Of a stretch of DNA of 64,000 nucleotides, positions 26,237 through 34,726 are shown in pieces; the stretch's first letter is position 1, and each line of letters opens with the position of its first letter. The stretch is taken from positions 62,001-126,000 of the forward strand of contig JADFWU010000003.1 in NCBI GenBank assembly GCA_015234045.1. The letters are read 5' to 3'. The DNA comes from Magnetococcales bacterium. GTDB lineage: Bacteria; Pseudomonadota; Magnetococcia; Magnetococcales; JADFWU01. The translations under genes and the position numbers were made by a program. Below the pieces are notes generated by a model. The model worked only from the letters and a program-made list of their open reading frames with translations, made no database searches and was not told the origin of the DNA.

Positions 26237-28516
26237 TTACCTACAAGCCATCTCAATCAGTTGACCAAAGGCAAGACCTGCATCATTACACGGTACGATC
26301 TCATGGAGCAGGGTTGAAAATCCATTGTTGTCCAATAATGTTACTGCCAGTTCAGTTAAAATACGGTTTTGAAACACGCCTCCGCTTAATCCAACACGAT
26401 TCACGCCTGTGTGATGGCGAATCGTAATGGCTTGGTCCAATAGGGCTTGAGCCATTGTGATATGAAAGAGCATACTGGAATGGGTTTTATCTTGGTTTTG
26501 ACGATCCAACAGAGAGATAAATAACGGTGCCCAGTCAGTCACCCACAGGGCGTTTTGTTCATCCCAATCCAAAGGTAGAGCGATTGGATTAACTGGTGAT
26601 GAGTGGTGTGCAGCGGCTTCCAGACATATGGGGCCTTGGCCTTCATAACTGACGGTATTCATACCCAGAATCAGCGCTGAGGCACCATCAAACAGCCTGC
26701 CAACCGCACTGGTGGTTGGTGCGTTGATACTGTTTTTCCAAGCATGTCGCAGGAGTGCTTTGTTCTGTTTAGTCAGTGGATCCGGGTTGTATGTTTGTCC
26801 TATTTCCCAGCAGACAGCCAACGCGCTACGCCAAGGTTGTCGAGCCGCTTTGTCAGCACCGGGTGGTCGAAAGGGACGGAATGTTGCTTGACGATGCCAA
26901 GATCCTGGACGGCCTAAAAGTGCTTCACCGCCCCAAAGTGTACCGTCAGATCCCAATCCAACACCATCCCAGGTAAAAACCAAGGTATCTTCTTGGATAC
27001 GTCCGTGTTCGCCAACCAATGCACTGGCATGGGCGTGATGATGGAACACTGGAATAGTGATCTTTTGTTGCTGTTTGGCCCAGCGGGTTGCGTCATGTCC
27101 TGGGTGAGCATCATGGCAGAGGATTTCTGCATGAATGCCAAACAGATTCTGTAAATCATGGGCTATTTGATCAAAAACCTGCATACCGCGCAGGGTATCC
27201 AACTCTCCGATATGGGGTGAGAGGATGGCGCTGTTATTCCAGGCCAAACAGAGAGCGTTTTTCATTTGTCCGCCCACCGCTAACACAGGGCGGGGCACTG
27301 TTAAGGGGAGCGGAATAACCACCGGTGCAATACCGCGTCCCAAGCGGATAGGGCGTGCTTTATTGTGGATAATTCGGAAAACCGCGTCATCGGCTGGACG
27401 TCGTATTGGTCGATTATGGTGTAAAAAATAGCGTGTTACTGCACCTAACCGTTGTTCTACGGTTTCAGCATCAGTTAACACTGGTTCGCCGCTGATATTG
27501 GCAGAGGTGGCCACTACCGGATGTCCAATTGCCTTCAACAGAAGATGGTGTAAGGGGCTGTATGGCATCATCACACCGATTTCATCAAGTCCGGGTGCGA
27601 TGTTGTCGGCTAAGGGGGTTTCCAGATGCTGTGGTAGCAGCACAATGGGACGCATGGGGTCCATCACCAATTTCAGATGAATTGGTGTGGGTTGGGTGAT
27701 GCGTTTCAGCCAGTCCAGCCCTCTTGGTCCGCTCATGGGAACCATGATGGCTAATGGTTTGTGTGGTCGTTTTTTATTGTCGCGTAGGCGCTGTATTGCA
27801 GCGCTGTTCAGTGCGTCACAGATCAGATGGTAGCCACCAATCCCTTTGACAGCTACCGTCAGTCCTTCTTTAATTTTCTGAACGATCAGTGAAAGGGCGG
27901 CTTCATTATCGCTTATGACTAAACCATCAGGCCCATGAAGTTCAAGGGTTGGACCGCATACTGGACAGGCCAGCGGTTGTGCATGAAAGCGTCGGTCCAG
28001 CGGGTTTGTATACTCCGTCAGACAGGCAGGACAAAGCGGAAACCCAGCCATGGCCGTATTGGGTCGGTCATAGGGCAGGGCATCGATAATGGTATAGCGT
28101 GGTCCACACTGGGTGCAGTTGATAAAGGGATAGCGATAGCGCCTTTCTGACCGGGTACTCATCTCTTCCAGGCAGTCATCACAGAGAAAGTAGTCGGGTG
28201 GAATGACTGGAATTGAAGCCGAACCGGCTTGGCTGGGTTGGATGATAAATGCATCTTGCCGCGAGAGTGCGCATTTTACACTGTTGAGTAACTGAGGCTG
28301 TGCCAATGGTGGCGGGTTGTTGATCAGTATGTTTTCGAATGCGCTGATGTTTGTTGAGCTTCCTTGAACCAGGATTTCCACACGTCCAGTTTCGTTGCGT
28401 ACCCAGCCGGTTAGCGCACACTCATGGGCAATGCGATAGACAAAGGGACGAAAGCCAACGCCTTGAATGCGTCCGGTTACTGAGATACGTCGGGCAGACT
28501 GGTGTTCAACTGACAC
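26237..28516 (-). CDS. hypF: Carbamoyltransferase HypF
   Basis: About 759 residues, starting at GTG 28516 (SVEHQSARR... follows), which overlaps the hypD stop by 11 bases with GGTGGA upstream. The frame is open to 28600 but that would overlap hypD deeply. Domains: acylphosphatase (GRIQGVGFRPFVYRIAHE), two zinc fingers (CDDCLEEM, CTQCGPRYT, CPACLTEY, CPVCGP), a YrdC-like nucleotide domain (ADNIAPGLDEIGVMMPYSPL, TSANISGEP) and a Kae1-like C-terminus (HHHAHASALVGEH, GLSGGVFQN). It makes thiocarbamate on HypE's C-terminal Cys from carbamoyl phosphate, supplying cyanide for the NiFe(CN)2CO site. Last gene of the hypCABDF operon. Confidence 0.95.
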   Translation of the reverse strand: MSVEHQSARRISVTGRIQGVGFRPFVYRIAHECALTGWVRNETGRVEILVQGSSTNISAFENILINNPPPLAQPQLLNSVKCALSRQDAFIIQPSQAGSASIPVIPPDYFLCDDCLEEMSTRSERRYRYPFINCTQCGPRYTIIDALPYDRPNTAMAGFPLCPACLTEYTNPLDRRFHAQPLACPVCGPTLELHGPDGLVISDNEAALSLIVQKIKEGLTVAVKGIGGYHLICDALNSAAIQRLRDNKKRPHKPLAIMVPMSGPRGLDWLKRITQPTPIHLKLVMDPMRPIVLLPQHLETPLADNIAPGLDEIGVMMPYSPLHHLLLKAIGHPVVATSANISGEPVLTDAETVEQRLGAVTRYFLHHNRPIRRPADDAVFRIIHNKARPIRLGRGIAPVVIPLPLTVPRPVLAVGGQMKNALCLAWNNSAILSPHIGELDTLRGMQVFDQIAHDLQNLFGIHAEILCHDAHPGHDATRWAKQQQKITIPVFHHHAHASALVGEHGRIQEDTLVFTWDGVGLGSDGTLWGGEALLGRPGSWHRQATFRPFRPPGADKAARQPWRSALAVCWEIGQTYNPDPLTKQNKALLRHAWKNSINAPTTSAVGRLFDGASALILGMNTVSYEGQGPICLEAAAHHSSPVNPIALPLDWDEQNALWVTDWAPLFISLLDRQNQDKTHSSMLFHITMAQALLDQAITIRHHTGVNRVGLSGGVFQNRILTELAVTLLDNNGFSTLLHEIVPCNDAGLAFGQLIEMACR

Positions 28517-29597
28517 GATGGGTCCACCAGATACGACAGGCACCTTCTTCAGAAACCATACATGGGCCAACAGGATGTCGTGGTGAACATGCCTCACCAT
28601 ATAGACGACAATGTGTTGGCGGTATACGACCCAGAATTACGGCGGCACAATCACATCCTGGTGGCATCTGTCTTGCTCTGAGTCGATTTTTTTCTTGATC
28701 GGGGATGGGAAAGCGGCGCTGTGCATCATGATCCTGCCACGCTGATTTCAGTTGATAGCTAGAGTTTGGAATAATGCCCAGACCACGCCAGGGCGCATCA
28801 ACGATATCCAGTGTGTCTTGAAGCAATTTTATGGCACCGGGATTACCGCCGGGGCGCACCACACCACCATAACAGTTATCCAAAAAGGCCTGTCCTTCAA
28901 CCACCTGTTTGAGTACGGAAAACAGACCAGCCAGAAGTTGATCCGGTGTAAAGCCTGATACCGCCACAGGCAGGTTATGGTGTTGGGCAACAAACGCCCA
29001 CTCCTCTGGACCTGCTACGGTTGCCACATGTCCAGGCGCGATTAACGCATCAAAGTTAAGGTGTTCAGAAGAGAGCAGCAGTTTGACCGCTGGCCAAGTG
29101 AGTCGGCCAGAGATCAACAGAGAGAGATTGTCAGGCAGATCCTGTTGGATCATAGCGGCCACTGGGGCCATGGTGGTTTCAAAGCCAGCGGCAAAAAAAA
29201 CGATTTGTCGATCAGGGCGTTTTTTGGCCAGTTGTACTGCTTCCATGGGTGATGCGATTGGCAGGATATCACCGCCAGCGGCTTTGGCCTGTTCAAGGGA
29301 GCGCGGCATGGTTGGGGGCAGGTTAACGGGAACCCGTAACATGTCACCAAAAGCAACTACTGTAACAGGGTTGTTCAGGGCAATGTGTATGGCGGCGAAA
29401 ATGTCCTCCTCCGGGCAGACGCAGACCGGGCAACCAGGACCGGGAATCAATACCACCTGGTCCTTGAGAATAGTGCGTATACCGGTCTGGGTTATAGTGC
29501 GTTCATGACCACCGCATACATTGATAACGCGGATTTTTTTATCCGGAAACGCAAGGGATGTAATGCGTTGCAGCCATGTGTGAGCAGTTAATGACAT
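28506..29597 (-). CDS. hypD: Hydrogenase maturation protein HypD
   Basis: 363 residues, the normal family length. Conserved segments: VCGGHERT near the N-terminus, GPGCPVCVCPEEDIF, GFETTMAPVAA, NCYGGVVRPGGNP, and the C-terminal Fe-S cysteine region CDCAAVILGRIPPTHCRLYGEAC-type stretch. HypD carries a 4Fe-4S cluster and forms the HypCD scaffold on which the Fe(CN)2CO moiety is assembled. It lies 18 bp after hypB and overlaps the start of hypF, in one operon. Confidence 0.96.
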   Translation of the reverse strand: MSLTAHTWLQRITSLAFPDKKIRVINVCGGHERTITQTGIRTILKDQVVLIPGPGCPVCVCPEEDIFAAIHIALNNPVTVVAFGDMLRVPVNLPPTMPRSLEQAKAAGGDILPIASPMEAVQLAKKRPDRQIVFFAAGFETTMAPVAAMIQQDLPDNLSLLISGRLTWPAVKLLLSSEHLNFDALIAPGHVATVAGPEEWAFVAQHHNLPVAVSGFTPDQLLAGLFSVLKQVVEGQAFLDNCYGGVVRPGGNPGAIKLLQDTLDIVDAPWRGLGIIPNSSYQLKSAWQDHDAQRRFPIPDQEKNRLRARQMPPGCDCAAVILGRIPPTHCRLYGEACSPRHPVGPCMVSEEGACRIWWTHRVS

Positions 29598-29615
29598 GTC
29601 TGATTGCCTGAAATG

Positions 29616-30326
29616 CTATGTAAGCTTTTCTTCAAGCAATGCCAGCCATTTATCCATGCCATTACCTGTTTTTGCACTGAGTGCCATGATTGGAATATCG
29701 CGCCCCAATTTTTGCATTGCGTTCCGAACGTGTTCACTATCAAAGTCATCGATAACGGCCAACAGATCGGTTTTGGTAATCAGGGTTAAATCCGCTGCGC
29801 GAAACATGACTGGATATTTGGCAGGCTTGTCATCTCCTTCCACCACGGATAACAGAACCACATTCAAATGATGACCCAGATCGTAAGACGCGGGACAGAC
29901 CAGGTTACCAACATTTTCAATAAACAACAGATCAACGGTGTTGAGATCGAGTTTATGAAGCGCATTGTGGATCATGTTGGCATCAAGATGACAGGCGCTT
30001 CCGGTGTTGATTTGGACTGCTTCGATACCATGAGCGCGGATGCGTTGGGCATCGTTTTCTGTCTCCAGATCACCTTCGATAACAGCAATACGATACCGGT
30101 CTTTGAGTTTTATAATAGTGGATTCAAGTAACGCTGTTTTACCGGAACCAGGAGAGGACATCAGATTGATGGCCAGGACATTATGTTCATTGAGATGATC
30201 CCGGTTATGTTGAGCCAAGCGGTCATTTTCCGCCAACAATCCTTTCATCACCTTAACAACGTCATTATTTTCTGTAGCAGAAGGGGATGGTTGATCAGGA
30301 ATGCCACAGCCACATGTATCACACAT
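29616..30326 (-). CDS. hypB: Hydrogenase nickel-insertion GTPase HypB
   Basis: 236 residues. N-terminal MCDTCGCGIP holds the CxxCGC nickel site. There is no His-rich storage segment between it and the G domain, so this is the short form. G-domain motifs: P-loop SSPGSGKTALLE, IEGDLETENDAQRI, the metal-binding GSACHLDANM, FIENVGNLVCPASYDLG and TKTDLL. It works with HypA to deliver Ni(II) to the large subunit in a GTP-dependent step. 13 bp separate it from hypA. Confidence 0.97.
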   Translation of the reverse strand: MCDTCGCGIPDQPSPSATENNDVVKVMKGLLAENDRLAQHNRDHLNEHNVLAINLMSSPGSGKTALLESTIIKLKDRYRIAVIEGDLETENDAQRIRAHGIEAVQINTGSACHLDANMIHNALHKLDLNTVDLLFIENVGNLVCPASYDLGHHLNVVLLSVVEGDDKPAKYPVMFRAADLTLITKTDLLAVIDDFDSEHVRNAMQKLGRDIPIMALSAKTGNGMDKWLALLEEKLT

Positions 30327-30339
30327 AAATCAAGCCTCT

Positions 30340-30693
30340 CTAATTTTCATTCGGTTCCAACTCAACTTGGGCTAGTAATAGCCGATCTCCTTGAATAATC
30401 TCCGTATGCCAATCACCGCAGTGTTGGCAGGTTAGATTATTTGCGACAACATCGCTTTCCAAACCGCAGATTGTGCATCGTACACGTAAGGTTTCTGACT
30501 CTATTTCCAACTGCGCTTCATCTGCAACCGTACCCTGACAAGCTATGGTATAGGCTTGTTCCAAAAGCACTGTTTCCACGCCGGACAAGGGCCCATTAAT
30601 GACAGAAATTCGACACACACTTTTTGAGTTGTGCTGTATGGCAATAGCGTGGACCTGATCCAAAAGAGCCAGACAGATTGATAATTCATGCAT
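30340..30693 (-). CDS. hypA: Hydrogenase nickel chaperone HypA
   Basis: 117 residues. Starts MHELS, with the invariant His2 nickel ligand. The zinc site is CTICGLE...CQHCGDW (two CxxC pairs). Length and architecture are standard. It carries nickel between HypB and the hydrogenase large subunit. It is preceded by hypC (3-base gap) and followed by hypB, so they are co-translated. Confidence 0.97.
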   Translation of the reverse strand: MHELSICLALLDQVHAIAIQHNSKSVCRISVINGPLSGVETVLLEQAYTIACQGTVADEAQLEIESETLRVRCTICGLESDVVANNLTCQHCGDWHTEIIQGDRLLLAQVELEPNEN

Positions 30694-30696
30694 TAT

Positions 30697-30951
30697 TTAC
30701 TCATCCGTTATTGGCTCTGATTGTTCATCCGCTCGGATCAGCATTTCATCATACAGGGCCCAAGCTGAACCTGCCTCTTCACTGGTCATTTTCTGGATGG
30801 CATAGCCCACATGCACCACGACAAAATCACCGACAGTGACTGGATCATGCTGGAGTAGAAATAGATTCACCTGTCGTCGAATACCTTTTGCTTCACAGCT
30901 TGCCATCAAGCCATCTATTTTTTCCACGCACATGGGAATACCCAGACACAT
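30697..30951 (-). CDS. hypC: Hydrogenase maturation chaperone HypC
   Basis: 84 residues. Starts MCLGIP; Cys2 is the essential residue that, with HypD, binds the iron fragment. The beta-barrel core GDFVVVHVGYAIQKM is typical. First gene of the hypCABDF operon with a strong AAGGAG ribosome binding site. The promoter is in the 164-194 bp shared with the divergent hydrogenase structural operon, so both transcripts are probably regulated together. Confidence 0.97.
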   Translation of the reverse strand: MCLGIPMCVEKIDGLMASCEAKGIRRQVNLFLLQHDPVTVGDFVVVHVGYAIQKMTSEEAGSAWALYDEMLIRADEQSEPITDE

Positions 30952-31145
30952 GAGCGTCTCCTTAAACTACTATTACACATCTAAGATATTGATTGTTCAT
31001 ATTTCGACCAGTATTAACTATTGTATTAGATAGATTTATGGAACTATTTGCAACAATTTCCATTCAAAAGTAGCAGTATCAGAATTTAATGAATCTCTAA
31101 TCTTTGCCATTGTGAGTGCGTGACATGGTCAATAGGCGAGATGAA
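30952..31145. promoter_or_regulatory. Divergent hydrogenase control region
   Basis: About 190 bp of AT-rich DNA separate hypC (minus) from the protease/structural operon (plus). A TTGAT at about 30988 is not followed by the matching ATCAA half, so no full FNR box is claimed. Promoters for both operons must lie here or within it; no sigma-54 -24/-12 pair was recognised. Confidence 0.45.
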
Positions 31146-31682
31146 ATGCGTATCATGGTTCTTGGGATTGGTAACACTCTCATGAAAGATGATGGTGCTG
31201 GTGTAGCTGTTGTCACCTGTTTGTCTGCTCAGGTGTATTCTGATGCCTATAGTTCGATTGTAACCTTCCTTGACGGCGGCACGCTCTCTTTTCCGCTGAT
31301 ACCCGATTTAACAACGCACGATGGCTTGATCCTTGTAGATGCCATCAATCTGGCTAAGCCGCCAGGCACAGTCCAGATTTTTTTTGGTGACCAAATGGAT
31401 CAATTTCTCACCACTCATAGAGCCAGCGCCCATGATATCTCCCTGATGGATCTTTTTAACATGATGGCCATGTTGGGACATAAACCAAAGAATCGGGCGC
31501 TGATTGGTATTCAGGTAGAAGAAATTGGATGGGGGGATCAACTCACAGCAGTCGTTGAACGGGCCATTCCCACGGCAGTACACAGTGTCCTAAGTACGAT
31601 TCGACAATGGGAGACCCAGAACCTGCCATTTATGGAGGATCAGGCTAATGTTCGGCACCACGAAGTTGATCAAAGCGCTTGA
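31146..31682 (+). CDS. [NiFe]-hydrogenase maturation endopeptidase (HynD/HupD family)
   Basis: 178 residues from ATG 31146 (MRIMVLGIGNTLM) with AGGCGAG upstream; in-frame GTG 31116 and ATG 31125 are weaker alternatives. Family features: LGIGNTLMKDDGAGV, where the Glu/Asp binds nickel, the central DAINLAKPPGT with the second Asp, and RASAHDISLMDLF with the ligand His. It removes the C-terminal tail of the large subunit once the NiFe centre is inserted. The tail of HynL (15 residues after His561) is its expected substrate. Its 3' end overlaps the start of hynS by 35 bases, so it opens the structural operon. Confidence 0.93.
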   Translation: MRIMVLGIGNTLMKDDGAGVAVVTCLSAQVYSDAYSSIVTFLDGGTLSFPLIPDLTTHDGLILVDAINLAKPPGTVQIFFGDQMDQFLTTHRASAHDISLMDLFNMMAMLGHKPKNRALIGIQVEEIGWGDQLTAVVERAIPTAVHSVLSTIRQWETQNLPFMEDQANVRHHEVDQSA

Positions 31683-32730
31683 AGAAAAAGGGGTCACACG
31701 CCGTGATGTACTGAAGTTTTGTGCCATTACGGCTTCGGTGATGTCTCTGCCTGCCGGATCGGTCAGAGCAATGGCCAGAGCCTTGGAGAAGGCGCAACGC
31801 CCTTCGGTTGTTTGGCTTTCTTTTCAAGAGTGTACAGGGTGTACCGAGTCGTTGACCCGCTCCCATGCCCCTACCGTAGAATCTCTCATTCTTCAAAGTA
31901 TCTCCCTCGATTATCACCACACGTTACAAGCCGCCGCCGGAGAAGCCGCAGAAGCTGCGCGTCTTGAGGCTATGAAAGCGCACCATGGAAAATACATCCT
32001 GGTAGTGGATGGTGCGATACCGCTTGGTAATCCGGGATTCTCTACGATTGCTGGTATTGACAATCTCAGCATGCTCAAAGAGACCGCCAAAGGCGCTGCT
32101 GCTGTGATTGCTGTGGGTAGCTGTGCGGCGTTTGGTGGTCTGCCCATGGCACAGCCAAATCCGACTGGTTCTGTCGGTGTCTCAGAGGTGGTAACCGACA
32201 AGCCTGTGATCAATATTCCAGGCTGCCCGCCCATTCCACAGGTGATTGTCGGTTTGCTGGCCTATTTTCTCACCTTTGGCAAAATCCCCGAATTAGATCA
32301 TCTCAACCGCCCAAAAGCATGGTATGGAGAAACCATCCATGATCGTTGCTATCGTCGTCCTTTTTATGATCAGGGGCTGTTTGCTGAAACCTTTGATGAT
32401 GAAGGCGCTAAAAAAGGCTGGTGTCTCTATAAACTGGGGTGCAGAGGACCAACCACCTATAACGCTTGCGCCACCTTGAAATGGAATGGGGGTGTGAGTT
32501 TTCCCATTCAATCAGGTCACGGTTGTCTTGGTTGTTCTGAACCAAAATTCTGGGATGGCGGTGGATTTTATCAAACAGTTGCCACACCTTTCAGGCCAAC
32601 AGGTCGGATCATTGCCATCACCGCAGTAGGTGCCGCAGCGGTTGGGTTTGGTGTTATTGCGGCCAATCATGCGCTTAAAAATAGAGCACACAAAGCCCAT
32701 GAGCCGGTTACTGTTGATGACCTGGAGTAA
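31648..32730 (+). CDS. hynS: Isp-type [NiFe]-hydrogenase small subunit
   Basis: 360 residues. A Tat signal peptide (TRRDVLKF at 17-24) precedes hydrophobic residues. ECTGCTES (C62, C65) begins the proximal 4Fe-4S ligand set, followed by GSCAAFGG, GCPPIP, and the medial/distal cluster cysteines in DRCYRRPFYD, WCLYKLGCRGP and GHGCLGCSEP. Near the C-terminus a hydrophobic helix (IIAITAVGAAAVGFGVIAA) would anchor it in the membrane. The enzyme faces the periplasm and passes electrons from H2 to Isp1/Isp2. Assigned to the group 1e/Isp class because isp1 and isp2 separate it from hynL. Confidence 0.95.
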   Translation: MFGTTKLIKALEEKGVTRRDVLKFCAITASVMSLPAGSVRAMARALEKAQRPSVVWLSFQECTGCTESLTRSHAPTVESLILQSISLDYHHTLQAAAGEAAEAARLEAMKAHHGKYILVVDGAIPLGNPGFSTIAGIDNLSMLKETAKGAAAVIAVGSCAAFGGLPMAQPNPTGSVGVSEVVTDKPVINIPGCPPIPQVIVGLLAYFLTFGKIPELDHLNRPKAWYGETIHDRCYRRPFYDQGLFAETFDDEGAKKGWCLYKLGCRGPTTYNACATLKWNGGVSFPIQSGHGCLGCSEPKFWDGGGFYQTVATPFRPTGRIIAITAVGAAAVGFGVIAANHALKNRAHKAHEPVTVDDLE

Positions 32731-32735
32731 ATCAG

Positions 32736-33404
32736 ATGAACGCTTTTGCAACCGAGTTACTGCTATGGGTTAAAGGGCCGGGTTTTACCATAGCAGTCAT
32801 CATATTGATGCTGGGTCTGTCCATCCGTTTGATGGAAATATTCGGTATGAAAGCGCCGGATAAGTTGGTGTACTCGCAATCGAATAGACAATCCGGTTCA
32901 GGTGTGCAAACCATCTTTCGTCGCTTTCTTATCCCCAAAGGGATGTTGAGTCGTGCGCCTGGAATCTATTTGGCAGGAATTCTGTTTCATATTGGCTATG
33001 CGGTTGTATTTTTTCTGTTTGAGCCGCATATCGCTCTGTTGAACAATCTGACAGGACTCAATTGGCAAGGGCTGCCCAATAGTGTCATAGACTTTGTGGC
33101 AGTGATGACCTTGTTTAGCATGATAGTGGTGCTGGTTTGCCGGATGGGGCGGCGTGCGATGCGTTTTCTATCCGATCTGGAAGATTATCTGGTCTGGTTG
33201 TTGACTTTTCTACCGTTATTGACCGGTTTTGTTGCTTTCCGTCATGTTTTGTTGCCGTATACCTGGGCATTGGCGCTGCATCTGTTATCAGTAGAGTTAC
33301 TGATGATCGCCATTCCTTTTACCAAATTGATGCACACGGTGACTGCTTTTTCTTCACGTTGGTATAACGGTGATATCTACAGTCGAAAAGGGGTGATGTC
33401 ATGA
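32736..33404 (+). CDS. isp1: Isp1: NarI-type cytochrome b membrane subunit
   Basis: 222 residues with about five predicted transmembrane helices (VIILMLGLSIRLMEIFG, YLAGILFHIGYAVVFF, FVAVMTLFSMIVVLVC, LVWLLTFLPLLTGFVAF, WALALHLLSVELLMIAI). Histidines in helices (FHIGY, ALHLLSVE) fit haem b ligands as in NarI/DsrM. Known: in hynS-isp1-isp2-hynL operons of purple sulfur bacteria, Isp1 is a b-type cytochrome that takes electrons from the hydrogenase to quinone or to Isp2. It starts 6 bases after hynS and overlaps isp2 by 4, confirming one operon. Confidence 0.92.
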   Translation: MNAFATELLLWVKGPGFTIAVIILMLGLSIRLMEIFGMKAPDKLVYSQSNRQSGSGVQTIFRRFLIPKGMLSRAPGIYLAGILFHIGYAVVFFLFEPHIALLNNLTGLNWQGLPNSVIDFVAVMTLFSMIVVLVCRMGRRAMRFLSDLEDYLVWLLTFLPLLTGFVAFRHVLLPYTWALALHLLSVELLMIAIPFTKLMHTVTAFSSRWYNGDIYSRKGVMS

Positions 33405-34690
33405 GCGCATCATTTACGCGTGCTATCAATGTGCTGAGAGAACAGGTTGATGCCTCTGTGGCCAGCTTTTTTTCAGCATGCACGCATTGTGGTCTCTGTT
33501 CTGAAGCGTGTCTGTTTTATACGGAAACAGGTGATCCAAACTATATCCCAATCTACAAGTTAGAGCCATTTCGGCATCTATATGAACAGGATTTCACTCT
33601 GGCTGGCAGGGTGAAACATATATTCGGATTATCGCCCGAGCTAACTGATGTGGCATTGGCTCAATGGAGTGAACTGGTCTATGACAGCTGCACACTATGT
33701 GGTCGTTGCGCCATGGTTTGTCCGGTGGGCAATAATCCGGGAGCCATGGTACGCAAGCTTAGAGAAGGTATGTCTGTAGCGGGATATGCACCGGATAGCT
33801 TGGTAGATGCGACTCAGCGGAACGTCCATCTTGGCAGTGCCATGGGTGTATCGTATAAGACTTTGAAGGCACAACTCATTCATCTGGAAACGGATATTGG
33901 TTTAACCGTACCTGTTGATGTGCAGGGAGCAGACTACATGTTATTGCTCTCTTCAATGGAGATTGTGCAATTTCCAGAGTTTATCAGTGCGGTAACACGC
34001 ATCTTTCATCAAGCGGGTGTTTCCTGGACCATTTCAAGTACCGCTTTTGAGGCATCAAACAGTGGTATTCAGATCGGTGCTTCTGATATTGCCCAACAGA
34101 TCGTCGAACGAACGATCAAGGGTGCCCAAGCATTGGGTGTTAAGACTGTAATTACGCCGGAATGTGGGCATTCCTACACCGCTCTGCGTTGGGAAGGGCC
34201 CACGCTGATGGGTAAACCGCTTCCCTTTAAAGTACGCCACATCCTGGAGGTGGTAGACCAGCTGCATCAGCAAGGCCGAATTCATTTTGATCCCAATACA
34301 AAGGATACCAGGCCGTTGACCTATCACGACCCGTGTCAGATAGCCCGTCAAGGCGGTGTTATTGAGGCACCTCGGCGCTTGCTCAATGCCGTTGCATCTG
34401 ATTTTCGTGAAATGGCAGCCCATGGAAAAATGAATTGGTGCTGTGGTGGTGGTGGTGGTGTCAGTGCCATTGAGCGTGCTGATCCTCTTCGTAGCACGGT
34501 ATTTAAAAAGAAAAAACAACAAATTGAAGAGGTTGGTGTGCACACGGTCGTTTCAGCCTGTTCTAACTGTCGTATGATGTTGGAACAAGGAATTGAAGAC
34601 AATAGTATGGATGTTGAAGTTATCAGCCTGACTGAACTGGTTGCTGATCATCTTGTGTCTGTCGAGCAAACAGTAAGGGACGTTGCATAA
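33401..34690 (+). CDS. isp2: Isp2: HdrD/DsrK-like iron-sulfur subunit
   Basis: 429 residues, no signal or membrane helix, so cytoplasmic. Two ferredoxin-type 4Fe-4S sites: C27-x2-C30-x2-C33-x3-C37 and C97-x2-C100-x2-C103-x3-CP. The C-terminal CCG domain has HDPCQIARQGG, NWCCGGGGG and SACSNCRMML, the noncubane 4Fe-4S site of heterodisulfide reductase type proteins. The first CCG repeat is degenerate (TPECGHSYTALRW). Known: Isp2 is required for electron flow from HynSL to sulfur or other acceptors in Thiocapsa. Inference: electron bifurcation is unlikely; a thiol/disulfide or sulfane acceptor is plausible. Confidence 0.93.
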   Translation: MSASFTRAINVLREQVDASVASFFSACTHCGLCSEACLFYTETGDPNYIPIYKLEPFRHLYEQDFTLAGRVKHIFGLSPELTDVALAQWSELVYDSCTLCGRCAMVCPVGNNPGAMVRKLREGMSVAGYAPDSLVDATQRNVHLGSAMGVSYKTLKAQLIHLETDIGLTVPVDVQGADYMLLLSSMEIVQFPEFISAVTRIFHQAGVSWTISSTAFEASNSGIQIGASDIAQQIVERTIKGAQALGVKTVITPECGHSYTALRWEGPTLMGKPLPFKVRHILEVVDQLHQQGRIHFDPNTKDTRPLTYHDPCQIARQGGVIEAPRRLLNAVASDFREMAAHGKMNWCCGGGGGVSAIERADPLRSTVFKKKKQQIEEVGVHTVVSACSNCRMMLEQGIEDNSMDVEVISLTELVADHLVSVEQTVRDVA

Positions 34691-34726
34691 GCGTATAATG
34701 TGGCATCACGGTGGAGAGTGGCCGTC

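Noticed and set aside
28517-28600. N-terminal extension of hypF to 28600
   Set aside because: Would overlap hypD by about 95 bases and adds non-homologous residues before the acylphosphatase domain; GTG 28516 fits the family start.
30980-31005. Possible FNR site in the hydrogenase divergent region
   Set aside because: Only the TTGAT half is present; the second half does not match ATCAA.
34440-34465. GGTGGTGGTGG tract
   Set aside because: Encodes the CCGGGGG motif of Isp2's CCG domain.
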